From the NCBI RefSeq assembly GCF_038022665.1, contig NZ_CP150629.1, positions 1,470,480 through 1,534,479 on the forward strand: a DNA stretch of 64,000 bases. The letters are read 5' to 3'. The notes below the pieces were generated by a model. The model was not told the origin of the DNA, ran no database searches, and saw nothing but the letters and a program-made list of their open reading frames with translations. Positions 26,246 to 35,447 of this stretch are shown piece after piece; the first letter of the stretch is position 1, and every line of letters begins with the position of its first letter. Origin of the DNA: Methanolobus sp. WCC4 (GTDB lineage: Archaea > Halobacteriota > Methanosarcinia > Methanosarcinales > Methanosarcinaceae). Position numbers and translations under genes: made by a program.

Positions 26246-26559
26246 GTTATCTCCGTATGTCTTGAATGGTGCAATATAATGATAAAATGTTCATTTGATG
26301 CTATACTTTTGATAAAAGATCTTTATTTTTACAGGGTTATTTAATGATTAAATCTAACAAACATCCTTGTAAATATATCTATCGCAGAAACAATTGATCA
26401 GATGGCCCTGCAATTATGCAAAAACAAGCAACGAATTGCATCTCTGGTAACTAATGAATAAAAATGAGAGTAATAATTCAAAAAAGTAGATGAAACATTT
26501 CCTGTTCCCACCACCAGGAAAGAACAGGAAATGCCCAATCCCACCCATATGAAAGAAGG
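26246..26559. other. Gene-free stretch between topA and ferritin-like gene
   Basis: No gene. The topA side is AT-rich with plausible promoter sequence on the minus strand (TAAATCATTAAATAACC region, about 26335-26350). The other side holds a strong hairpin ending the oxidative-stress operon (26476-26533). Confidence 0.6.
26476..26533 (-). terminator. Terminator hairpin of the ferritin-like operon
   Basis: CATTTCCTGTTC (26496-26507) and GAACAGGAAATG (26522-26533) form a perfect 12-bp stem with a 14-nt loop. On the minus strand it lies about 27 bp past the stop codon and is followed by TACTTTTTTGAATTATT. Confidence 0.65.
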
Positions 26560-27057
26560 TTAGTCCTTTCTTTGCATAAGTTCGATATCTTCCATGACTG
26601 CCTGAAGGTCATCCTCGTGCTCGATCTCATCCGTGAGGATCTGTAACACTATCTCGTAGGTTACAGGGTCTTTATCCTTGACCTTTTCAAGGATGTTGTT
26701 GTAGACCTGGATGGCACATTGCTCTCCCTTGATGTTCTGCTCAAGGATCTTCTTTACAAATGGATCATCAGGTGCTTCATATCCACAGTTTGTGACATCG
26801 TACCATTCCTGGGGAGAGAGTACAGGTGTTCCGCCAAGCTGTAAGATCCTGTTAGCTACCATGTCTGCATGACGAAGCTCATCATTTGCATGCTCTATAA
26901 GTTCAGCTACGGCAGCTTCCCTCATAGGACCTTTGACAACCTTTGCACCGACCCAGTACTGGTAGTATGCTAACCATTCATCTGCAAGTGCTTTGTTCAA
27001 TAAGTCTATCAGTTCGTTGACATCTAACCCTAATATTTCCACGCCTTTTGTTCCCAT
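26560..27057 (-). CDS. Ferritin-like protein, probable Dps-like (DPSL/thioferritin) type
   Basis: A 165-residue four-helix protein. Helix A has LNKALADEWLAYYQYWVGA (Glu ligand), helix B ELIEHANDELRHADMVANRI (Glu-x2-His-type), helix C EQNIKGEQCAIQVYNNIL and helix D DEIEHEDDLQAVMEDIE, giving a complete diiron site. Two cysteines (TNCGYEAPDD and GEQCAIQ) are spaced 23 residues apart, like the pair near the ferroxidase centre of archaeal DPSL proteins (established for Sulfolobus and Pyrococcus). It would oxidise and store iron and consume peroxide. It is the last gene behind the Fur-like regulator and peroxiredoxin, 37 bp from the latter. Confidence 0.85.
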   Translation of the reverse strand: MGTKGVEILGLDVNELIDLLNKALADEWLAYYQYWVGAKVVKGPMREAAVAELIEHANDELRHADMVANRILQLGGTPVLSPQEWYDVTNCGYEAPDDPFVKKILEQNIKGEQCAIQVYNNILEKVKDKDPVTYEIVLQILTDEIEHEDDLQAVMEDIELMQRKD

Positions 27058-27094
27058 AATAGGTCACCTATGGATTATATCTTTGCATTTGTAC

Positions 27095-27769
27095 TTAAGA
27101 CTGTTTCTTGAGGCACATGAACCAGTCGAGGCAGTACTTTCCTTCCTCTTCGGTCTCGACCCTTTCCTTTGCAGATCCGCATGATCCTGGAGGTGGGATT
27201 ATGACATCATCGCCTGGTTGCCAGTTGGCAGGTGTTGCGATGTTCTCAGCATCGGATTTCTGCATTGCAAGGATAAGTCTCTTGATCTCATCCATGTTCC
27301 TTCCGTTGGAAAGTGGATAGTAGACGATGGCTCTTATCTTTGCTTTTGGGTCCATGATGAAAACCGCTCTGACAGCCTGTGTTGTGGAGGCATTTGGCTG
27401 TACCATACCGAACTTCTTTGCAACTTCCATCTTAAGGTCTGCAATGACCGGGAAGGTCACCTCAACGTCCTTCATTCCATTGTACTCGATCTTCTCTTTG
27501 ATCGTCCTGAGCCATGCAATATGTGCATAGATACTGTCAATGGAAAGACCGATCAGCTCTGTGTTCAATTCCCTGAACTCTTCCTGCATGCTGGCAAATG
27601 TCATGAACTCTGTTGTACATACAGGTGTGAAGTCTGCAGGGTGGCTGAAAAGAATTACCCACTTCCCCTTGTAATCTTTAGGAAAATTGATCTCCCCGGC
27701 AGTTGTCTCTGCTTTAAATGACGGTGCATCGTCGCCGATAAGTGGCATCGTTACAATTTCTTCTTCCAT
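27095..27769 (-). CDS. Peroxiredoxin (archaeal Prx6/AhpC-TSA type)
   Basis: A 224-residue thiol peroxidase that reduces hydrogen peroxide and organic peroxides. The peroxidatic Cys51 is in HPADFTPVCTTEF. The conserved Arg is in QAVRAVFIMDPKAKIRAIVYYP. The extended C-terminal arm contains Cys197, Cys213 and Cys219 (SCGSAK, KYCLDWFMC), matching the resolving cysteine positions of archaeal two-Cys peroxiredoxins. An ATG follows AGGAGTAAT, which overlaps the end of the regulator gene. Only one base separates the two genes, so expression is coupled to the regulator. Confidence 0.95.
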   Translation of the reverse strand: MEEEIVTMPLIGDDAPSFKAETTAGEINFPKDYKGKWVILFSHPADFTPVCTTEFMTFASMQEEFRELNTELIGLSIDSIYAHIAWLRTIKEKIEYNGMKDVEVTFPVIADLKMEVAKKFGMVQPNASTTQAVRAVFIMDPKAKIRAIVYYPLSNGRNMDEIKRLILAMQKSDAENIATPANWQPGDDVIIPPPGSCGSAKERVETEEEGKYCLDWFMCLKKQS

Positions 27770-27770
27770 A

Positions 27771-28166
27771 TTACTCCTTCTCCATACATTTCTTGCAGAT
27801 CCCGTAAAAATTGGTATCTGCTGATTCTATTTTGAATCCGTCTATCTCTTTTGCTATTTTCATAGCATATTCATAGAGCTCTTCAGATTCGTAGTCTTTC
27901 ATTTCTCCGCATTCAAGGCACATTGTGTGGTGGTGAGGTATCAAATTGGATTCGAACCTCGAAACACCTTTAACATTGACTTCCTTGATCAGGCCTTTTT
28001 CAGACAAAAACTTCAGATTGTTATACACAGTAGCTTTACTGATACGGGTAAGTTTTTGTCTTACTCCCTCAAAGACATCATCTACAGTGGGATGACCATC
28101 AAATTCCTTAAGGAAATCCAGGATCTCTATCCGCTGGTTCGTATATTTGATGTCTGCTCTTTTCAT
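27771..28166 (-). CDS. Fur/PerR family metalloregulator
   Basis: A 131-residue repressor. The winged helix is in TNQRIEILDFLKEFDGHPTVDDVFEGVRQKLTRISKATVYNNLKFL. Metal-binding features follow: HHHTMCLECGEM supplies His residues and the first Cys-x2-Cys, and the end GICKKCMEKE supplies the second, forming the structural zinc site. The target position PHHHTMC resembles PerR-type iron/manganese sensing; its genes downstream (peroxiredoxin, ferritin-like) support a peroxide regulator. An AT-rich palindrome upstream (28224-28245) is a likely autoregulatory box. Confidence 0.9.
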   Translation of the reverse strand: MKRADIKYTNQRIEILDFLKEFDGHPTVDDVFEGVRQKLTRISKATVYNNLKFLSEKGLIKEVNVKGVSRFESNLIPHHHTMCLECGEMKDYESEELYEYAMKIAKEIDGFKIESADTNFYGICKKCMEKE

Positions 28167-28223
28167 ACTTGTCTCACCTTCCGACCATTATATTTGAATG
28201 GTTTTCATGTAAGAACATATTCT

Positions 28224-28245
28224 AAATAATAATTATTATTATTTA
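28224..28245. promoter_or_regulatory. Candidate Fur/PerR box
   Basis: AAATAATAATTATTATTATT(TA), an AT-only near-palindrome resembling PerR and Fur boxes (TTATAATnATTATAA-like). It lies about 58 bp upstream of the regulator start, in the divergent region shared with the exonuclease III gene. Confidence 0.5.
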
Positions 28246-28413
28246 AGTTTTGTTCTCAAATGATATTTGTGTTTAATAATAATCTCTAATATTATACATC
28301 ATATACATATATTACGTGATCAGGCAGAGGTAAACGGATACAAAATAGATGTCAGGCAAGATACTTATCAGATAAGCTCTCAAATACTGCTCAGTACTTG
28401 AGGTGGCATAAGA

Positions 28414-29187
28414 ATGAGCAGGATCAAAATTGTTTCATGGAATGTGAATGGCATCAGGGCAGCCCATAAAAAAGGTTTCCTTGACTGGTTCAATGAGGAA
28501 AGGCCGGACATACTCTGTATTCAGGAGACCAAGGCCAGAAGGGAACAACTCCCGGAAGAGCTTCTTGAGATCGATGGCTATTACAATTATTTTGCCTCTG
28601 CGGAGAAAAAAGGTTACAGCGGTGTTGCACTTTATACCAACAAAGAACCTGTTGACATCAAATGCGGCTTTGGTATCGACAAGTTCGACAGCGAAGGAAG
28701 GACCCAGATCGCAGACTTCGGGGATTTCGTACTCTATAATATATACTTCCCCAACGGCAAGGCATCAGCTGAAAGACTTGCCTACAAGATGGAGTTCTAT
28801 GACGCTTTTCTTGAACATGCCAATACCCTCAGGTCCCGAGGCAAGAAGATCATTGTCTGCGGGGATGTGAACACTGCTCATAAAGAGATCGATCTCGCCC
28901 GGCCAAAGGAGAATGAGAAGATATCAGGTTTCCTTCCCCAGGAGCGTGCATGGATCGACAAGCTCCTTGATAATGGTTATGTGGATACTTTCAGGATGTT
29001 CAACACCGAACCTGAGAACTATACCTGGTGGAGTATGAGGACAAGGGCAAGGGAAAGGAATGTGGGCTGGAGGATCGACTACTTCTTTGCAAGTGATGAT
29101 ATCACGGATAATGTAAAGGATTCATTCATCCTGCCGGAAGTAATGGGTTCGGATCACTGTCCTCTGGGCATCGACCTTGAGATATGA
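28414..29187 (+). CDS. xthA: Exodeoxyribonuclease III / AP endonuclease
   Basis: A 257-residue EEP-family nuclease that cleaves DNA at abasic sites and trims 3' ends. The N-terminal motif [18 protein letters not shown], the metal-binding Glu in [29 protein letters not shown] (catalytic Asp-x-Asn) and the terminal [13 protein letters not shown] (Asp-His pair) are all intact. The start follows GAGGTGGC. It is divergent from the peroxide regulator, so an oxidative DNA repair role is consistent. Confidence 0.96.
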   Translation: MSRIKIVSWNVNGIRAAHKKGFLDWFNEERPDILCIQETKARREQLPEELLEIDGYYNYFASAEKKGYSGVALYTNKEPVDIKCGFGIDKFDSEGRTQIADFGDFVLYNIYFPNGKASAERLAYKMEFYDAFLEHANTLRSRGKKIIVCGDVNTAHKEIDLARPKENEKISGFLPQERAWIDKLLDNGYVDTFRMFNTEPENYTWWSMRTRARERNVGWRIDYFFASDDITDNVKDSFILPEVMGSDHCPLGIDLEI

Positions 29188-29246
29188 TCTTAGAATTGGG
29201 ATATTGGTAGAAGCAGGAACAGATGATCAGAATAGTTGATGTTCTT

Positions 29247-29699
29247 TCATCGGCTGATGCTGTCAATTGCGATCTTGACGGCTTCTTGAGGGTTATTCGC
29301 TTTGATGGTGCCCTCTATTTCCCATTTTGAATCCAGTGTCACTACGGTCTTACCCATTTTCAGGGAGTGTGCTATCTCTGAGAGCGTTCCGTACTCTCCT
29401 CCAATGGCTATCAGGGCATCTGATGAGCGTGCTATTATGACATTTCTCGCATGTCCCATTTCGGTCACAACTGCTATGTCTATGTAAGGGTTAGCGCTTT
29501 TATGACTGTCTCCGGGAAGTATGCCTATGGTGGTACCTTTTTCACTTTTAGCACCGGCAGCGACTGCTTCCATCACTCCTCCAAGTCCGCCACAAAATAA
29601 TATTGCTCCACTCCTTGCGATCCCGGCCCCGGTCTCATATGCTTTCCTTCGCAGTTCCTCATCACAGGAACCTGCACCTATCACTCCGATCTGTATCAT
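29247..29699 (-). CDS. LOG/TIGR00725-like Rossmann-fold protein
   Basis: A 150-residue protein of the lysine-decarboxylase-like (LOG) superfamily. The glycine-rich opening IGVIGAGSCDEELRRKAYETG and FCGGLGGVMEAVAAGAKSEKGTTIGILPGD match the TIGR00725 group. MGHARNVIIARSSDALIAIGGEYGTLSE corresponds to the LOG signature PGGxGTxxE, here with GGEYGTLSE. Superfamily members hydrolyse nucleoside 5'-monophosphates to base and ribose 5-phosphate; activity is unproven for this subgroup. A single-domain cytoplasmic protein, 32 bp downstream of the tsr3 gene. Confidence 0.8.
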   Translation of the reverse strand: MIQIGVIGAGSCDEELRRKAYETGAGIARSGAILFCGGLGGVMEAVAAGAKSEKGTTIGILPGDSHKSANPYIDIAVVTEMGHARNVIIARSSDALIAIGGEYGTLSEIAHSLKMGKTVVTLDSKWEIEGTIKANNPQEAVKIAIDSISR

Positions 29700-29731
29700 A
29701 TTATGTGATCCTGAAAGTTGATGATATTGGT

Positions 29732-30253
29732 TTACATGTATTCGCTCTGTATCCTAAGGATATCCTTGCTATCTTTAGCCTGTGAATACTCTTCCAGAGG
29801 CTCATGGTTGAGTTCAAGGAATGTGTGTCCCCAGTTGAACTTTGACATTATCCTCTCTGCCTGTTCCTTATTCCCGAGGATGTAAAGGGATGCTGCAAAG
29901 GCTTCTACAGATGTGAGTTTGAACGGTCTTCCGAAGTTCACCGGATTTGCAGCTACAAGGTAGGGCAATGCACGGTGTTCAAGTCTCATCCTGAGAAGTT
30001 GTGGGAACACCCTTTCAACCTCTTCCCATGAACAGTCAAGGACAGTAATGCCTTTTTTAGCACTATCTGCAGGTGACAGGGCCTTCTCTGCCATTGGGTC
30101 CAGAAGTATGGATCTTGAAGGTATCCTTTCTATTTTCTCTGAAAGGTTCACAAGTCCGAAACGCGCCATTTTCTTGCCAGTACATTTTTTCGGGTCACAT
30201 TGTTTTGCGTGATACAGGAAGAGTTTGATATCCTTTTGTTCGACAGGTGCCAT
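29732..30253 (-). CDS. tsr3: Tsr3-type rRNA aminocarboxypropyltransferase (DUF367)
   Basis: A 173-residue RNA-modifying enzyme. Segments [90 protein letters not shown] match the Tsr3/DUF367 family, which transfers the aminocarboxypropyl group from SAM to a small-subunit rRNA nucleotide in eukaryotes and archaea (SPOUT-like fold). The cysteine pair near the N-terminus is a family feature. Confidence 0.92.
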   Translation of the reverse strand: MAPVEQKDIKLFLYHAKQCDPKKCTGKKMARFGLVNLSEKIERIPSRSILLDPMAEKALSPADSAKKGITVLDCSWEEVERVFPQLLRMRLEHRALPYLVAANPVNFGRPFKLTSVEAFAASLYILGNKEQAERIMSKFNWGHTFLELNHEPLEEYSQAKDSKDILRIQSEYM

Positions 30254-30445
30254 GTGTCATGATGGACCTTGATCCTATATATCGCTAATTGAAGCACAGG
30301 ATAAATTAATCACAAGATAATATAGATATGTATTTATATTTTTAAGTGATATTTACTTTAGTGTATACTTTAGGTGACATTGGATCGTTCTTCGATCCTA
30401 ACCGAAATTACTAGAAATCACTATCATCAATAAGAGAGGCATTTT

Positions 30446-31246
30446 ATGACAGCAACGATCTTTACTATTGTTTCAGGGAAGGGTGGTGTCGGTACAACTA
30501 CAGCTGCTATTAATCTTAGCGCTGCGATTGCGGGGTTTGCAAAAAAGACCCTTATAATCGATGCTGATATCGGAATGCCCACTATCGGGTTAATGTTGGG
30601 ACTGGACACATCAAAGGCAACTCTGCATGACGTTCTTGCAGGTACTGCCGATTTAAAGGATGCAATATATGATGGTCCGAACAACATGCATGTTCTTCCG
30701 GGAAGTATTTCCCTTCATAGTTTCCTGAATGCTGATACAGATCCCATCAGTGAGATCATTGATGGTCTAAAAGACAAATATGATTTCATTGTTATCGATT
30801 CTCCTACAGGGATAAACAAGAATTCCCTATTCGCTATCTCTCTTGCAGACGAACTGATCCAGGTGGTAAATCCAGATATTGCATCCCTTGCCGGTGCAAT
30901 GAAGATAAAGACCATCTCGGATAACATGGGTAAACAGTTCCGTGGGATCTTCCTTAACAGGACTGGTGTGACCCCCAACGAGCTTAGTAAGGAAAGGGTC
31001 GAGACAGCTCTTGGCCTTAAGATATTGGGGGAGATACAGGAAGAGAACAATGTGAAGAATTCACTGGCCTTCAAAGCACCTGTGGTGGTAAAATATCCGG
31101 GTTCAAGCGCATCTGTCGGTTTTAACAAGGAAGCAGCAGAGATCGCTGGTATCAAAGTACCTGCAGCTGTTAATGAGGATGCAGAAAAGAAAGAGAAGAA
31201 GGAAAAGAAGAGCCGGAAGTTCTCCTTATCGAAGAGCAAGAGCTGA
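30446..31246 (+). CDS. MinD/ParA-family ATPase, TadZ/CpaE-like
   Basis: A 266-residue deviant-Walker ATPase. The P-loop reads SGKGGVGTTTAAINLS: the signature Lys12 of MinD/ParA is kept but the usual P-loop Lys is Thr17, as in atypical TadZ/CpaE proteins that position Tad pili. Later motifs IDADIGMPTIGLMLGLD (switch I) and YDFIVIDSPTGINKNSLF (Walker B) are intact. The C-terminal 20 residues are a Lys/Ser tail (KKEKKEKKSRK) that may bind acidic partners or membrane lipid. It starts the cluster of TadA and TadB/C-like genes, supporting a localisation role for a pilus or secretion machine (inference). Confidence 0.8.
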   Translation: MTATIFTIVSGKGGVGTTTAAINLSAAIAGFAKKTLIIDADIGMPTIGLMLGLDTSKATLHDVLAGTADLKDAIYDGPNNMHVLPGSISLHSFLNADTDPISEIIDGLKDKYDFIVIDSPTGINKNSLFAISLADELIQVVNPDIASLAGAMKIKTISDNMGKQFRGIFLNRTGVTPNELSKERVETALGLKILGEIQEENNVKNSLAFKAPVVVKYPGSSASVGFNKEAAEIAGIKVPAAVNEDAEKKEKKEKKSRKFSLSKSKS

Positions 31247-31342
31247 GACTTAGCGGATATATGAAAAACTGTGAACTAAGAACTGTGAACTAAGTGTTTA
31301 AAAGAAGATAATAATGACCACTAATATCGGGGTTGGTAATAA

Positions 31343-33475
31343 TTGAATGATATTTCAGGTGACCGAACTGAAGATAAAGATGAGGAAAACGGCCTTCCTG
31401 ATGAAACGGTATCAACAGAGGAGGAAATAACCGTTTCTGAAATGGAAGATGAACCCCTTTTACAGTCCGAAGTATCAATTGATGAAGGAACAGAAGAAGG
31501 GTCAGGAGAAACAGTATCCGTCTTTTCAGAAGAAGATGTGATCGATCTTGCGGATGTTTCTGTAGAGGATGCTTTTATTGAAGACATTAATGAAGTACAG
31601 GCCGATCTGTCAGATGAACCGCTCGATGAGGATGAGTTCAGTATGCTGGATGACATCCTTGCTGTTGACCAGGATAATCTTATAAATGAACTTGCAGACC
31701 TTATCCTTCCTGACGCGGAACCTGTGAGCATCGAAAGTCTGAAGAGCAAGGTCAATGAGGTACCTGTCTCTTCTTATGATGATGTTGTACCTCCTGAGAT
31801 AGAGTCTGTCTGGGAGGCAGCGATAGCTGAGATATTCGAGATCGAACCTGTAGAAGAGGAATTGATCGTAGATGAGGAGGAAACCGAGTCTATCATTGAC
31901 CGCGTAAGCAAACTGTTTGCAAGGAAGCAGATCAACCTTGATCCCTATAACGTAGTGGAACACGGTCCTATAGTCGATCTCACAATGCCTGTTGACAGTC
32001 CTTACAAGGAGGTCGAACTGTATGAGGTGAATCCTCTATATGCCTATATAAGAATAGCATATGATCCGGAAGCCCATGAGTTCCAGTATCAGGCCATTGA
32101 ACCTGTCCTTTCGGAAAAGGAGCAGGAACTTCTTGATGCTATCAAGATCAAGTTCATCGAGACCCTTGATATAAATCTTAAAGAGGTATCACGTGAGAAT
32201 GCGGAAGAATACCTTAAATTCAATGCGATCGAGTACCTTAAAGAGTACCAGATAGATATCTCTCCCCGTAAACGTGAGAGAATACTGTACCACATCATCC
32301 GTGATTTTGTGGGCTATGGTGCTATAGATGTACTCATGAGGGATCCATATATTGAAGATGTCTCATGTGATGGTCCTAACACACCGGTGTACATTTACCA
32401 CAAAGAGTACAATTCAATTCCTTCTAACATCAATTTCGAATCAGATGATATACTTGACTCAGCTGCCATCAGGATCGCGCAGATATGTGGCAGGCATATA
32501 TCGGTAGCACATCCATTATTGGATGCTACAATGCCGGATGGTTCCCGTATACAGATGACGCTGGGAAGGGAGATAACCACTCGTGGAACTACCTTCACCA
32601 TAAGAAGGTTCAAGGATAATCCGATAACCCCTACCAACCTCATCGATTTCCATACGTTCTCAACCGCAATGATGGCATACCTGTGGCTTGCTGTTGATTC
32701 AAGCAAGAGTCTTGTCTTTGCAGGAGGTACTGCTTCAGGTAAGACAACAGCAATGAATGCTGTTTCACTTTTCATCCAGCCGGAAATGAAGATCGTTTCC
32801 ATCGAGGATACAAGGGAACTCAACCTTACTCACCCTAACTGGATCCCTGGTGTGACCAGGCAGGCTTTCTCAGGTGAGGAAAAAGGTTCTATTGAGATGT
32901 ATGAACTCCTGAGGGCTTCATTGAGGCAAAGACCTGAATACATCCTTGTGGGCGAGGTTCGTGGTGCTGAAGCCTATGTACTGTTCCAGGCAATGTCAAC
33001 AGGTCACACTACATTCTCTACAATGCATGCTGATTCCGTTCAGTCAGTGGTACACAGGCTGGAGAATCCTCCTATCAATGTACCAAGGATTATGATTCAG
33101 GCTCTTGATCTTGTTTCTATACAGGTTCAGGTCAAGGTCGGTGAAGAGCGTGTCAGGCGTTGTAAGACACTCACCGAGATAGTAGGAGTTGATCCAAGGA
33201 CAGGTGAACTTCTTACAAATGATGTTTTCTCCTGGGATGCTGCCAGGGATATGTTCCAGTATTCAGGCAGGTCATATGTGATAGAAAGTGTCATGGAAAG
33301 TCGTGGCTGGACCGAAGAAAGGGTCCGTGACGAGTTGAAACGACGTCAGGATATCCTTGAATGGGCTCGTGATAAGCACATCACGCATTTCAATGATTTC
33401 ACGAAGATCGTTGTGGCCTATAACCGTGAACCGGAAATGGTAATGAAACTTGTAAGGCAGGAATTGCATGACTAA
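31343..33475 (+). CDS. TadA/GspE-family secretion or pilus assembly ATPase
   Basis: A 710-residue hexameric ATPase. Residues 1 to about 185 are an unusual acidic, low-complexity Glu/Asp/Ser/Val extension. The conserved archaeal core follows: DPYIEDVSCDGPNTPVYIYHKEY, Walker A GGTASGKTTAMNAV (Lys about 467), the Asp box IEDTRELNL, Walker B-type YILVGEVRGAEAY, and the His box STGHTTFSTMHADS. It powers assembly or secretion through the two membrane proteins encoded next. The TTG start at 31343 follows GGGGTTGG; an ATG at 31442 is less likely. The last 8 bp overlap the next gene. Confidence 0.93.
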   Translation: MNDISGDRTEDKDEENGLPDETVSTEEEITVSEMEDEPLLQSEVSIDEGTEEGSGETVSVFSEEDVIDLADVSVEDAFIEDINEVQADLSDEPLDEDEFSMLDDILAVDQDNLINELADLILPDAEPVSIESLKSKVNEVPVSSYDDVVPPEIESVWEAAIAEIFEIEPVEEELIVDEEETESIIDRVSKLFARKQINLDPYNVVEHGPIVDLTMPVDSPYKEVELYEVNPLYAYIRIAYDPEAHEFQYQAIEPVLSEKEQELLDAIKIKFIETLDINLKEVSRENAEEYLKFNAIEYLKEYQIDISPRKRERILYHIIRDFVGYGAIDVLMRDPYIEDVSCDGPNTPVYIYHKEYNSIPSNINFESDDILDSAAIRIAQICGRHISVAHPLLDATMPDGSRIQMTLGREITTRGTTFTIRRFKDNPITPTNLIDFHTFSTAMMAYLWLAVDSSKSLVFAGGTASGKTTAMNAVSLFIQPEMKIVSIEDTRELNLTHPNWIPGVTRQAFSGEEKGSIEMYELLRASLRQRPEYILVGEVRGAEAYVLFQAMSTGHTTFSTMHADSVQSVVHRLENPPINVPRIMIQALDLVSIQVQVKVGEERVRRCKTLTEIVGVDPRTGELLTNDVFSWDAARDMFQYSGRSYVIESVMESRGWTEERVRDELKRRQDILEWARDKHITHFNDFTKIVVAYNREPEMVMKLVRQELHD

Positions 33476-34391
33476 TGTTTATCAGGTGTTCGCTTACAAT
33501 CTGTTTGGCAAATACTATGAGAGAAGGAGGGTCGAATTCTTCGGTCTTCGTCATAGTCTCCTGAGGAACAGGATGGATACGTCATATGACGTTTACATGG
33601 CCAGTGCCCTTTTAAGTTCAATACTGAGTGCTGTAGGTGCTTCATTCTTTATTTCATTGATACTTGTTGTAATGGGTGTCCCTGAGATAAAAGCGTCAAG
33701 AATAATGCTTCCTTTATGGTTCGAGCCGCTGGTCCAGTACAAATCGATGATAGTAGGCCCTTTTCTTGTTCTGCTGTTCACGGCACTTGTTTTCATCTGT
33801 GTGTACAAGGTGTTCCAGATCTACCCTTCTATAATGTCAGGTGACAGGAAAAGACGTATCGACACAATGCTTCCGTATGCTGTGAACTATATGTCCGCAA
33901 TGTCAGGTGCAGGTGTACTTCCGGTAGATCTCTTCAGGTCCCTTGCTAATAATGATATCTATGGTGAGGTCTCAGTTGAATGCCGTTATCTGGTACGTGA
34001 CCTTGAGGTCCTGGGCCAGGATCTTGTAACTGCAATGAAGAACCTTGCGACAACGACCCCTTCCCCTACACTACAGGAGTTCCTGCAGGGTGCTATCACT
34101 GTGGTCACATCGGGGGGACAGCTTGAGCCATATTTCCAGATCAAGACAGAGCAATATATAGCGGAGAACCGTCAGAACCAGAAGGAATTCCTAGAGACAC
34201 TGGGTCTTCTTGGTGAGACCTATGTGACCGCCTTTGTTGCCGGTCCTCTTTTCCTTGTGGTCGTAATATCCATCATGTCGATAATGGGTAACGCGCAGAT
34301 GGTCTTCCTTTACATCATTATCTATGCATTGATACCGATCGGCAGTATCATGTATGTAGTTCTTATCAGTATGATGACCCCGGAGGCCTGA
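33468..34391 (+). CDS. TadB/FlaJ-like inner membrane assembly protein 1
   Basis: A 307-residue type II secretion F-domain protein. A membrane pair lies near residues 45-65 and 90-115, then a cytoplasmic helical region (RRIDTMLPYAVNYMSAMSGAGVLPVDLFRSLANND) typical of the GspF/FlaJ fold. Two C-terminal helices (TAFVAGPLFLVVVISIMSIMG and FLYIIIYALIPIGSIMYVVLISMM) close the protein. It would form the platform recruiting the TadA ATPase. Start overlaps the ATPase end by 8 bp, indicating translational coupling. Confidence 0.9.
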   Translation: MTNVYQVFAYNLFGKYYERRRVEFFGLRHSLLRNRMDTSYDVYMASALLSSILSAVGASFFISLILVVMGVPEIKASRIMLPLWFEPLVQYKSMIVGPFLVLLFTALVFICVYKVFQIYPSIMSGDRKRRIDTMLPYAVNYMSAMSGAGVLPVDLFRSLANNDIYGEVSVECRYLVRDLEVLGQDLVTAMKNLATTTPSPTLQEFLQGAITVVTSGGQLEPYFQIKTEQYIAENRQNQKEFLETLGLLGETYVTAFVAGPLFLVVVISIMSIMGNAQMVFLYIIIYALIPIGSIMYVVLISMMTPEA

Positions 34392-34392
34392 A

Positions 34393-35394
34393 ATGAACCT
34401 GCGTGAGATAATCAACAACATCTTCAATAAAGAAGCGGATCTTGACAGTTCCCTCACAGAAGAAGAGCTATCTGAGATCGAGGATCAGCATATAAGCTTC
34501 AAGATCAAAGAAGCCGGTAAGAATGTGCTTCTGAAGGAGTTCTTCAAAGATCCCAGAAAGATGCTGTATACATACCCTGAATACACTTTCTTTGTGAGCG
34601 TACCTTTAGCTTTTGTTTTCTTTATTGTGGGCATGGCAGCTACCTGGGGTACTGTGCTGATAGATGATGTTATCGTTTTCACTGTCCTTTTAGTTATAAC
34701 TCCTCCTTCTATCACGTTCCAGATAAAATACAAGAAGACGAGCAAGATAGAGGAATACCTTCCAACTTTCCTGAGGGATATATCCGAGATGAGCAGGGCA
34801 GGACTTACTCTTCCAAGGGCTGTCAATACTGTTGCAAAAGGTGAGTATGGGGCTCTGACCGGTGAGGTACAGAGCATGGATTCCGCCATGTCATGGGGTG
34901 TTTCCTTTGAAGAGGCACTGGAGACCTTTGCAAAAAGGACTCCTACTCCTATAATCACAAGGACGGTCTCCCTTATCAATCAGGCCAGCAGGGCAGGTGG
35001 TCGCGTATCTTCCGTTCTGGAGGCTGCTGCCAGGGATGCAAGGGAAGTTAAACTGCTGGAGCGTGAGAGGCGCGGTAACATGATGGTCTATGTTGTCATC
35101 AGTTACATGTCGTTCTTCGTTTTCCTCTTCGTAATTGGAATGCTTACCTCCACTTTCGTGCCAACAATGGCAGATGCAGGCAGGGCAGCTTCAGCAGCAG
35201 GCGCAGGAAGTCAGTTCATCGGCGCTTTTGACCCGGCTAAATATACCCGTCTTATGATGCATACCGGAGTTATCCAGGGATTCATGAGCGGTCTTGTTGC
35301 AGGTCAGATGGGTGAGGGTTCAGTTTCCCTTGGACTGAAACATTCCATTATCATGACCCTTATCGCATGGGTAGTATTCACCTTTGTGATCTGA
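34393..35394 (+). CDS. TadC/FlaJ-like inner membrane assembly protein 2
   Basis: A 333-residue partner of the previous protein. After a charged N-terminal 60 residues come two membrane helices (FFVSVPLAFVFFIVGMAATWG and VIVFTVLLVITPPSITFQI), a GspF-type helical bundle (EYLPTFLRDISEMSRAGLTLPRAVNTVAKGEYGALTGEV), and C-terminal helices around MMVYVVISYMSFFVFLFVIGML and SIIMTLIAWVVFTFVI. One base separates it from the upstream stop. No pilin or prepilin peptidase gene lies nearby, so the secreted subunit is encoded elsewhere. Confidence 0.9.
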   Translation: MNLREIINNIFNKEADLDSSLTEEELSEIEDQHISFKIKEAGKNVLLKEFFKDPRKMLYTYPEYTFFVSVPLAFVFFIVGMAATWGTVLIDDVIVFTVLLVITPPSITFQIKYKKTSKIEEYLPTFLRDISEMSRAGLTLPRAVNTVAKGEYGALTGEVQSMDSAMSWGVSFEEALETFAKRTPTPIITRTVSLINQASRAGGRVSSVLEAAARDAREVKLLERERRGNMMVYVVISYMSFFVFLFVIGMLTSTFVPTMADAGRAASAAGAGSQFIGAFDPAKYTRLMMHTGVIQGFMSGLVAGQMGEGSVSLGLKHSIIMTLIAWVVFTFVI

Positions 35395-35447
35395 GCCGGA
35401 AAAAAGAAATTAAAATAAAAAGTTGCTTATTCGATCTTCGAATAAGC
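35395..35447. terminator. Bidirectional terminator hairpin overlapping fumarase stop
   Basis: GCTTATTCGA-TCT-TCGAATAAGC (35425-35447) is a perfect 10-bp stem that includes the last codons of the minus-strand fumarase gene. On the minus strand it is followed by AACTTTTTATTTTAATTTC, and it lies between convergent genes. Confidence 0.6.

Noticed and set aside
31267-31294. Tandem copy of AACTGTGAACTAAG between the TadZ-like and TadA-like genes
   Set aside because: A 14-bp perfect duplication, but with only two units and no sign of function; probably replication slippage.
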